From assembly GCA_930367205.1 (NCBI GenBank), contig OV884011.1:40189754-40253753 (forward strand): a DNA stretch of 64,000 nt, written 5' to 3'. The stretch is from Acanthosoma haemorrhoidale. Taxonomy: Eukaryota; Arthropoda; Insecta; Hemiptera; Acanthosomatidae. The notes under the pieces were generated by a model. The model had not been told where the DNA came from. It did no database searches and saw only the letters and a list, made by a program, of their open reading frames with translations. A program made the position numbers and the translations under genes. Positions 26,601 through 34,500 of this stretch are shown one piece after another (position 1 is the stretch's first letter; each line of letters starts with the position of its first letter).

Positions 26601-27492
26601 AGCAACAAAACAAAAGAGAAAAACAAAGCCATCCATTATTACAATATAACTTTCATCATCCCTAATACATATACTAACAAATACATTCACTTACAATTTT
26701 ATATCATTTTTCAGTCATCCAGTCATTGAAAACAGATGATAGAATAGTGAACTGCTAAAATATTGCCACTAAGAAATAACTTGAAAGACATTCAATACCA
26801 ATTTCTATCATTGGCTGCCAATGCTTTATTTGCTGATATCTAAAAATTTATTTTTGTTTTACTGACTTAATACACTTAACAGCGAGCAAAGAAATCAAGA
26901 CATAAAATGCTAAATAGCATTGTAGCAGTTACTTGAGAAAGAGTTCAAGACAGAGAGAAGTGGGTCAGTTAGTAGATATGGGGCAAAGATTTTTCACATA
27001 CTTCCCGATAACATATTTTAACCAAAATATATACAGAGTATTCTGGGGATGAAGATGATACCTCTAAAATTTCTGGTCAACAGATCACTTTTAGTGGTTG
27101 CTAACACAGAAAAAACAGGACAGACATAAGACAATTGTTCAGTGCCTATTTTTAAGTGTGATATCACCTGAGTTTAGGAAAATATGCAATGTTGTGTTAC
27201 TAATACCTTCTAATTGACATATTACCTATTTAAACAGATAAAAAAAAAAACCAAATATAAATTTAAGTAACATACAATGATTAATGAAATATATAAAATA
27301 AAGTTAATTAAGTAAAGATATGGTTAAAGTTAATAAGAATACCATAAAACATTAACAGCCAACTGGTAGGTAGGTGTAACTAAATACAGACATTCGCAAA
27401 AGAATATCTAAACCCATAATAATACACTTTTAATTTTAACTTAAGTGTTAAGATGCTTTAAATTAGGAAAATTAGTTACCTTCGGCTACCAT
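17628..27492 (-). CDS. Gene 1: microexon gene for acidic SIM/NLS protein with long Ser/Thr-rich repeat domain
   Basis: Eight coding exons join into 824 codons: 27492-27480, 24664-24620, 24511-24455, 22034-21978, 20244-20188, 20110-17963, 17888-17802 and 17638-17628. All introns are GT-AG and phase 1, and the frame stays open through every junction; this is the main evidence. Residues 11-26 read EEEIIIIDDSSSDSGE, a classical SUMO-interacting motif (aliphatic core plus Asp/phospho-Ser tail). Residues 46-52 (LRKKRKL) form a nuclear-localisation-like basic cluster, and 66-69 (MKKK) a second basic patch. Residues 77 to about 790 are Ser/Thr-rich, with a region of 11-residue repeats of the type STSGVASTSRP. 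There is no signal peptide or membrane segment. Inference: a nuclear SUMO-binding, largely disordered scaffold. Family not recognised. The last exon is the least certain; other tiny exons may be missed. Confidence 0.72.
17802..17888 (-). CDS. Gene 1 exon 7
   Basis: 87 nt, acceptor TTGTCTTACAG, donor GTATTTT. It encodes a non-repetitive segment with SNRIEPIILSIEADLSTISP. IEPIILSIEAD holds a second aliphatic run near acidic residues, a possible additional SUMO-interacting motif. Phase 1 on both sides. Confidence 0.72.
17963..20110 (-). CDS. Gene 1 exon 6, giant Ser/Thr-rich exon
   Basis: 2148 nt (716 codons' worth), acceptor TTTTTTACAG, donor GTATGA. It is open throughout in the frame dictated by exon 5. 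The N-terminal third is Thr/Asn/Ala-rich (TAATSNTTQ, MLPTSSRASN repeats). The C-terminal two thirds are 11-residue Ser/Thr/Gly/Val/Ala/Arg/Pro repeats. Composition suggests a disordered domain with many phosphorylation or O-glycosylation sites. Without splicing the same frame runs past the donor to a stop at 17931. Confidence 0.8.
18010..19170. repeat. 33-bp tandem repeat (protein-coding minisatellite)
   Basis: More than 25 imperfect copies of a unit containing GAAGTACTAGCTACTCCAGA (plus-strand view), mostly 33 bp with 27-30 bp variants. It encodes the Ser/Thr-rich repeats of gene 1 on the minus strand. Unit lengths stay in multiples of three, so the frame is kept. Confidence 0.9.
20188..20244 (-). 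CDS. Gene 1 exon 5
   Basis: 57 nt, acceptor GTTTTTAG, donor GTAAGTT. It encodes NSKQMGMPMKKKTVDKASS. Same length and similar 5' half as exon 4, so the two are probably duplicates. A run of ten A gives the lysines. Confidence 0.75.
20860..21770 (+). mobile_element. Jockey-type LINE fragment (endonuclease end to pre-RT) inside gene 1 intron
   Basis: Plus strand, opposite to gene 1. The segment around 20930-21055 reads TKSTYWSKSHSKLPNMIEYF then LSPDHIPIL, the C-terminal end of a Jockey endonuclease with the Asp-His pair. At 21258-21521 follows the linker (PLHIQLLLTNERRMRKSWQF) and then RYDNGSWAKTDETIASAY. Frameshifts and stops break it. The reverse transcriptase is missing. It lies in the intron between exons 4 and 5. 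Confidence 0.8.
21978..22034 (-). CDS. Gene 1 exon 4 (basic cluster)
   Basis: 57 nt, acceptor CTTTTAG, donor GTAAGTT. It encodes YSYQNGDLRKKRKLEEVHF, a nuclear-localisation-like cluster. Its 5' half resembles that of exon 5: both begin ATTCA and share CAGA and GGT blocks. Confidence 0.75.
22134..22190. repeat. SINE-like repeat copy
   Basis: GGCTGAAGAGAAAAAATAG, then TGACAGGACATAGATTCAA and TACTGGGACCT: a diverged copy of the tRNA-like family described at 11481. Confidence 0.35.
22640..23921 (-). pseudogene. Tigger/jerky-type transposase pseudogene in gene 1 intron
   Basis: Read from the Met at 23921: MATKRKKVTMIMEQKLGKK, like the N-terminal helix-turn-helix of pogo/Tigger/jerky proteins. 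After frame changes come ANVRWLSQWKERHGV and VFNADETGL (first catalytic Asp of the DDE fold, near 23500). FINN then stands where the second Asp region (normally a Leu/Asp-Asn) is expected, and FLPLNFTASIQPLGQ follows, the conserved block before the third acidic residue. The tail (22661-22855) has DVGHKVLREDKIMEV, like Tigger C-termini. Multiple stops and frameshifts show it is dead. Same strand as gene 1, between exons 3 and 4. Confidence 0.85.
24455..24511 (-). CDS. Gene 1 exon 3 (acidic Ser/Glu)
   Basis: 57 nt, acceptor AAATTTAG, donor GTAAGT-like. It encodes SSSDSGESMEEENLEHEPN. The Ser-Asp-Ser cluster directly follows the Ile/Asp core of exon 2 and offers casein-kinase-2-type sites, as in phospho-SIMs. 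Confidence 0.75.
24620..24664 (-). CDS. Gene 1 exon 2 (SIM core)
   Basis: 45 nt, acceptor TTTACAG, donor GTGAGT. It encodes GDRDMQEEEIIIIDD, the hydrophobic and acidic core of the SUMO-interacting motif. The first codon is shared with exon 1 and the last with exon 3. Confidence 0.72.
24772..25040 (-). mobile_element. LINE fragment, N-terminal RT region
   Basis: Minus-strand reading shows FSYISPIDLISSVMKSFTNA then TVPDVLPLLIYNF. This matches the layout of the fragment at 51.6-51.8 kb (YVSPTDFKISVMRVRNNATG), the segment that opens the reverse transcriptase domain. Short and truncated; lies in intron 1 of gene 1. Confidence 0.6.
25050..27036. other. Intron 1 of gene 1, mostly unrecognised
   Basis: Contains an open minus stretch near 25272-25165 and a plus open frame at 25946-26200 (84 codons), neither recognised; both look like transposon debris. 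A run of nine C lies near 26344-26353. No further gene 1 exon with good splice sites was found here. Confidence 0.4.
27480..27492 (-). CDS. Gene 1 exon 1 (start codon)
   Basis: ATG GTA GCC GAA G followed directly by the donor GTAACT. Only 13 coding nt, ending in phase 1, which is the phase required by exon 2. The ATG context on the minus strand is AACAATGG, favourable for initiation. The 5' UTR extends into 27493 and beyond. Confidence 0.6.
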
Positions 27493-27640
27493 TGTTACGA
27501 AATAATTAAAAACATAGAACTGTCTATCAACTGAAATAAATGGCTGAAACGAAAGCTCAAGAATGGCTCGTTCAGCTCCCCCATAGAGGGAGACACTTTT
27601 GATGTTTTAAACTACCTCCATGGATCTGAATGGTCGGAAC

Positions 27641-27648
27641 GCGGGAAA
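27641..27648 (-). promoter_or_regulatory. E2F-like site upstream of gene 1
   Basis: TTTCCCGC on the minus strand, an exact match to the E2F consensus TTTSSCGC, about 150 nt upstream of the gene 1 start codon. Position fits a proximal promoter element. A single octamer match is weak evidence alone. Confidence 0.3.
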
Positions 27649-28329
27649 ATTCATTGTCTTGTGGCTAATATTTCAAAGTTTAAGAATGATAAGGTATTAA
27701 GTCAGTCCTAAGTACAAAGGAAGTGTTGACATTTAACCTTCTATACATCTCCCAGTAAGTAGGAGTACTGGAATTATTTTTATTATATTTCCAAATCTTT
27801 ATCTTGTGATTAATTTTCGTTTTTATATTCTTATTTTTTACAATTCTTAGAGTATGTGGTTTATGGCGGTAAAACAATAAATTTGCAAAGGAGGTCATAT
27901 AGTAATGATGTATCAATAAAGATAATCGAGTGATAAAAAGTTTATTTATTCATTGAATTTTAAAATAAATATCAATACTTTAAAAATTAAAATACACAAT
28001 TATTATATAAATTGAATGAAGCTTCCACAAGTCTTCATTTAAAGGAGGTCCTCTTAGCAGATTGCACCAAGGTAAGACCCTGATGGCAAAAACAGGTCTC
28101 CATACTAACCAAGCCTAAACCTTCCCCTGGAAATACAACCCAGAAGTTGCAGCACATGTATCTGTCGAAAGGTAGTTATTATGCTCAGCTAGAATTTTAC
28201 TGGGTTCAGCCTTACCTGTAAAGCATATATTAGTCTTTTCAACCATTTCATTATCCAACTTACCCTATTTTTCCAATGAATCTTCTTTTAACTGTGACAA
28301 TTTCTATTTTCCCTACATCTCTCCCCCTG

Positions 28330-28520
28330 ACCTTTTATCCTCGGTAATGAAATTACAAGCAATGATGATACTGGCTATAACAGTATCCTTGTTAAATTAA
28401 TGAAGTTACACCCCCCTGAGTATCTGGCTGTCCTTTATGTATACAATTTTTTCCTCCAGAATTCCCAGACTTCCCAACTACTTAAAAAAAACTAATTTTA
28501 ATCCAACCCTTCTAAAAATG
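28330..28520 (+). mobile_element. LINE fragment, RT region
   Basis: Plus reading gives ILVKLMKLHPPEYLAVLYVY then NFFLQNSQTSQLLKK. This parallels the segment after the ATGSEGIPVKLIKL block at 51.7 kb. Short remnant of the same LINE family. Confidence 0.5.
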
Positions 28521-28840
28521 TACGAACTCTATGGCACTCCAGCTAGACCTAGAAAAAAAAGTGATATAAAGTTTATACCTCAATCACAAATATTTGCAAT
28601 TATTCCAGTATTTAAATAAAACATAAATTAAAAACAAAACAGGTAAAATATAAAATTAAATGAAAAAAAATATTAGTGTTTAATTGTTTTAATGGTGACT
28701 ATAGGGTGTATATAAATGTATTTTCAGGGATAACCAAGAAATTTAAACATGAAAGATAAATAAATGAGATTAAATAATGGGGACGTACAAATCATCAGGA
28801 TATAAAATAAGAATATTTGTATACTTAAAAGCTTAGGAAT

Positions 28841-28892
28841 AATTATTGGCCAAGGAAAAAATATTTTGGCAGGTTCATAACTCGAACCTGAG
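28841..28892. repeat. SINE-like repeat copy
   Basis: AATTATTGGCCAAGGAAAAA, then ATTTTGGCAGGTTCATAA and CTCGAACCTGAG. Same order of blocks as at 11481, with a better TCGAACC B-box core. Confidence 0.45.
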
Positions 28893-28899
28893 TTTTTTC

Positions 28900-30360
28900 C
28901 CATATTCATTTGAGAGCTCTGCTGTCAAGTGAATATGAGCTCTCTTTTGCCTACCTCTCGCTGTGACTGTAACTTAGAATATGGTGGCCACGGAAGGCTG
29001 ACAGCACACACACAAGGCTAAATGGACATTGTGAGAGTTTGGCTTGTGAAAGGTCATGTAGGGAAAATACTTACTAGTGCAGTTGAGTAGACTGAGGATT
29101 TTAACTTTTTCAATATGGTTGGATATACATCTTCAAGGCATTAAACCATTTGGTTATCAACGCCTGTCTAAACAAATTGAATATTGCTCCCCAGTGTAGA
29201 TGAAGGGAGCACAAAGCTGGGGATCCCAAATTACCCAGTAGATCACCTGCCCTCTAGAGGGCCCTGACTTCCACCTGTTGGGTAGGCCAAGGAGATATAA
29301 TAGGAAGGTTGATGAGAATCAAAACCATGAAAATAATGTTTATGAAAAGAGGTTCACATGGTTCTCTATACTTAGAATACATAACTAATTCTACTCCCTG
29401 GTAGAAAACTATCTTCACTTCAGGAAGAGGCCCTTGTCCTATAAAGACTATTTTGCTCAAGATAATTGATATTTAGTTCTGCAGCTAAATTCCAGACCAT
29501 TAAGCTGAATTCCTCTATCTAACCTCTGAGGAAAATATGTTAACTAACTTTGGCATATTAACCATTGGCTGATATAGTCTTTCTCTTTTTTATCTGTTTT
29601 CTGCTAGCCAATTTTCTTATTTATTTTTATATTTAAATATTATTATGTAAACATGAACAAATTGTAGGAGCCATGTGAGTCTTATTCCATTAAATTATTT
29701 GGTTCACGCATAATTTAGCAGATCTTTGCCAAAACTACTTCCCAAATGCAAACATTTTGACACTAAAGTATCTACACTTTGTTCTACGGCTTTAAAGATT
29801 ATATTTTAGAATAATTATTAGCCAAAAAAAATATATTGACAAGGCCTTAATTGTCTGTAACGCCTCCAATCTTTAGATTAACTTATTTCCCTTGTGCTTT
29901 TATTCACTTGTTAAGTCAAACTTGTTGCAGAGAGAAAGCATAGAGAAGCCTAAAATGCAGTCAGTAACAGAACAAACTTCCAGGAAGGTATTTATTACTT
30001 TTGAAAAATTACATACTGTTATTTGGTGTTAATTTTGATACCTGTCTTTTGATCAATTCTTAACACAAGGGGTAAATATTTAACCAAATAGCACTAGGCA
30101 AAATTTATTTATTGTTCATTTTCTGCTCACTCTTTGCCATAAAACAAGTGAGTTTTGAAGTCAATGAATTACATCAGAAAGGACTTCAAATTGGCAGATA
30201 AATTTAGTGTCACACTATATTTCTATCAATAATAATAAAGTGCACTCCACTTCTTTGATATGTACACTCACACTCGTATAGATGTTAGAAGATAATATAT
30301 TAAGCAATCAAAGGTCTTTTAAAGTATATATTTTCTGTACTTATTTTTGCATTTGATATT
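28900..30360. other. Intergenic sequence between the two genes
   Basis: A further SINE-like copy lies at about 29811-29855. A 33-nt exon-like segment at 29931-29963 is discussed under rejected items. Otherwise no supported feature. Confidence 0.4.
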
Positions 30361-30369
30361 TTAAATTAA

Positions 30370-31120
30370 ATGCTATCATTAGTTACTATCCCTAATCAAC
30401 CCCTATCTGCTTCCCTCACTCTTTCCTTAGGAGTAGCCCAGGGATAATGCATTTCTCCCCCTTATTTTTCATTGTTACTTCTTTATTTTTAGTTGGTAGA
30501 TCTTCCTAACTCTATTCATTATTGTTCCTGTCACCTCTATGCCTGCCATTGTTCCGGCTAACAATATCTGACCATCCGCAAACTGGAACAAATTCTCATC
30601 AACATCTCTCTTCTCAAACAAAGAACTGACCCAACCTCCCCTTCATAACATTTCTAAAACTGCCCTCCTAATTACTAGAAACAACTGCAGTCCCCGCCTT
30701 CCTCTAAGCTGTTCCAATAACTGACATACTTCCTGCTGTTACATGCACTTATTTTGGATTTAAACTTTTTATAATTTATTTTATATTATTTAATATTTTA
30801 TAAATAAAATAATCCTTTCAAATCACTTCTTAAAAATAACATTACAATATATACTATATTTTATAGTTTAAATCCTCAGTCTATTCACAGAACGCAAGAT
30901 TCTGTATCTAACCTTTATATTTCTGCCCACAAAATGGCAGTATACCAATTCCTTCTTCTCTTGCTCCACTACCCTCTAGAATTCTCTACCTCCTAATATC
31001 CACCATGCTTCATCCTTATGAACCTTCAAAACCCTCCTATTTCAACACCTCCTCACTAACCAAACAAACGCTAGTTTAGGAACGATTTAGTCATATTATA
31101 TTTTAATGCTTGTATTCCCC
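30370..31120 (+). mobile_element. LINE fragment, late RT to 3' end
   Basis: The segment CTAATCAACCCCTATCT near 30393 is repeated near 52157 in another LINE fragment. Frame pieces read SLGVAQG and PLFFIVTLLF-like (RT motif B region), then later SAHKMAVYQF and a C/T-rich 3' part. Heavily decayed. Confidence 0.5.
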
Positions 31121-31484
31121 CCTATTTCAAATTTAGCTGGTATATTATTTTTCCCCTTATTTTGCTCTTTTGTATCTATTACTTTTCATTAGATAGGGTT
31201 TTCATAAATTGTTGTTTTTTTTCTGGATCAATCGATGATTTTATTTGCTAAATGCAGTTAAATAATCTAATGTTATTATTACAGACTGATCACACTTTTC
31301 ATTTGCCAGACATAAACCTATTATCTGAACACTATTGTTATCTATAGGAGGCTTTCCTGGAAAGCCATTTTTTGTCTATTTTGTTCTATTTATAAATAAA
31401 TAGAATTGGTTCTTTTTCTGTCATTTATTATGAATTCACCTTTATTTAATTATTGTTATTATTATTACGAAAAAGATGTTGCAG

Positions 31485-31522
31485 TATCTAATGCTGAGGT
31501 TAAATCACCGTCTGATCTCAAA
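31485..31522 (+). CDS. Gene 2 first recognised exon
   Basis: 38 nt, acceptor GTTGCAG, donor GTAATT. Entered in phase 1 and left in phase 0, so an upstream exon ending in phase 1 is required. Encodes (V/x)SNAEVKSPSDLK. Confidence 0.5.
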
Positions 31523-34500
31523 GTAATTATTTTAATTTGCCCTACTTTCTTAAAAATCATAATTCACTAACAATGAATCAACCTTGCAAGGCTAAACAAG
31601 TAGGATAGAAATTAATAACAGTATAGTTTATATTACAATGTCTATATAACTGTCTAATAATATTTTTTCTATTAATTGCAGGATGAAGAAAAACAAGCAG
31701 ATTTGCTATCTATCGATACTGCACCTCTGAAAAACATGTTATCCTCAGACAAAGTATTTTATTTTATTAAATACATAGTATTAATGTATATATTATAACA
31801 ATAATCCATTTTTGCTAAAATTTTACTTGGTTCTTTATTAGGAGTTTCATTTAATATGAACGCAGGATTCTATATGGTTTTAGTGCATAATTTTGTTGAC
31901 AAACATTTGTACTTATATAATTGAAGTAATAGTTACTTTACAATAACAATGATTTATTGATATAGTCTTTGCTGTTAAATGAGCATCTTCATTCCTATTA
32001 GGGTGGACCATAAGTCTGTTAACATTTAAAATCCCTATACAAAATACAATAACAACATGAATGAAGAACTGTTTATTTATTATTGAAGTATAAAAAAGAA
32101 CTTAATTTTTTGAATATGATATTTAAATGTGACTCTTATTATTTGACTCCTGTAACCTGGACCAAAAATTTTCAATGACCACCAGACAAATGTTTGGTGA
32201 TTTTTGATTCCTCAATAAATACTGGATTCCTGATAAAAACTTTACTCTTAAGATCTCCCAAAAGAAAAAAGTCCATTGGGGACAAATCCAAGCTGTGAGG
32301 TAACCAGTTAATGTCACCTCTTTTGGATAACACTTTCTGTTCAAGAATTGCATGAACTGCTACTATAGATACGTTAGAGGTGTGACATATTGCCACATCT
32401 TGCATGATCTCATCATGAAATCCTGAGAAGTCCTGTATTGATGGAGTAAAAACATTCTGTAGTATTGTAATGTATCTTCTCTGATCTTCAGAAAAATATA
32501 GAACATTAATTCCGCTCGCTGATAATGCAGCCAATACAGTAACTTTGGGCAAGTTTAAGTGTTTTTAGTGCTTCAATTGGAGGTTAGTGTCATCCTGTCA
32601 TCTGGAATTTGGTCTGTTGGCATGCCCATTTAGATGGAACTGTGCCTTGTCTCAGAAGAAGATATTGAAACTCATAAACCTCTCAAGCACTTTGTTAGCA
32701 AACTGCAGTCTCTGAGCATGGTCAATAGGCCTTTTAGGCCGAAGTCGGCTGGATCATTGTTGATTTAAAATTGAACCTATCGGGTTGAAATTCTGTACCC
32801 ATATTTTAATTGTTTGAGTTTGATTTCTGTTCCAGGTAGTGTAATGATTACAAAATTTCTGTTTAGCTTTGGTCACAGATTCATTATTCCGATAGTATTG
32901 AAAATGGTTCTTATGCTCCATGATATGCACCCCCCCCTCTGCTCTGGTACCCCTGCCCACGCTGATGAAGCAGTAGCCTATTTGAATGTTAATGGACTTT
33001 TGGTCCACACTGTATTAATAAAAATGAATAGTAGTTTAGTTTATATTAAAATTTCTAAAACAACTGCCTGATCATATTTCTATTAATTGTAGGATGAAGA
33101 CAAAAAAACAAATTTGCTATCTACTGGTACTTCACCTCTGACAGAAGTGTCATCTACTGACAAAGTATTGTATTTTATTATATATATATATATATAGTAT
33201 TAATGTAAATATTGTAACTTTCTTGACAAATACAATTATTAAAATCATACAATTAATAATTTTTTTACTTTAACCTGTTTGGTTAACTTACCTAATTTAA
33301 ATTTTAACATGAACCAGGTTTTATAATTACCAAGAAAATAAACTTGTGAAGAATTTAAATTTATTTAGAACTTGAATTTAATTAAAATTGACTTTTTTTT
33401 AATTTTTAAAGTTGGATTCTGACAAATTAAACCAAAAAAAAGCAAGTCTACATCACAATATTACTCTGCCTAATGGTTGGTTCATGCTCCCAAGAAAATA
33501 GTCCCTGCCACGTCATGAGCTTACCCACTGTTGTTTTAAATTTCACAACTTTTTATGTTTAATCATTTTGATCTATATTATACTTTTATTTTTTGTAATA
33601 ATGTGCCCACATTACCTTCACCCTCTGCCGCAAGTCTTGCCAATTAGTTTATTTTAATTCCATTCCTCTCCCTGTATCTGAGATAGTACGATACTTAGGT
33701 TTCCATCTCGATAAACGGCTGACCTGGAACCAACATACAAGGCTAAAAAGACAAGATCTAAACAGATGCTTTGGACAACTGTACGGACTACTTCAAAGGA
33801 CATCCCATCTCTCAATAAAAAATAAATTACTAATCTACAAAGTTATACCTTAGCCAATCTGGACATACAGAATAGAGCTATGGGGGAGAGTCAAAAAGTC
33901 GAACATCAAGCGTATCCAATCCTTTCAATCAAAAGTCCTTAGAACAATAGTAAATGCCCTTTATTACGTCAGCAACAAAACCCTTCATTGCGGTCTTAAT
34001 CTATCTTACATTCTTAAACTCATCCCTTCCAAGTTCATGAAAGTTCATAGTAACCTATCCAACCACCCTAATCCCGTAGCACAGTCATTACACTGCGCCA
34101 CTCATCCCTATAATCATCCTCGGAGACTAAAACGCCAGTGGCCTTGTGACCTGCTATTAATACATGACAGTGGGAGTCCTTGGAATGGCTCTTGTCAGCC
34201 TCCACTCGTATCCGGTGACTTGGCTGACGGAGGAGCATGGGGGACTTCTCAAGACTCTGCTTCCTATTTTGTATGTGAGGGAGGTAACAACCATGTGGAT
34301 TTGGGAAGTCTCTGGGCTGTTTGTGAATACTGTATGAGCGAATGAATGAAAATTGTAAATATGGTATGAATGAGAACATATTTGACCTTAAATATAACAT
34401 TACAATACTATAACGATAATCCATTTTTGCTTGGTTTTTTATGAAGAGTTTCATTTAATATGATTGTAGGATTCTATATTGTTTTCGTGCATAATTTTGT

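Noticed and set aside
26690..26745. ACTTAC donor-like site on the minus strand suggesting another gene 1 exon
   Set aside because: No usable AG acceptor lies upstream within a tiny-exon distance.
29931..29963. 33-nt exon-like segment (RESIEKPKMQS) with TTGCAG acceptor and GTAACA donor
   Set aside because: It leaves in phase 0, while the next recognised gene 2 exon at 31485 must be entered in phase 1. It would fit only if that exon is skipped, so it is not called.
34037..34454. Open frames of 102 (plus) and 128 (minus) codons
   Set aside because: They lie within the LINE copy and its 3' UTR; the minus frame is antisense to LINE coding sequence.
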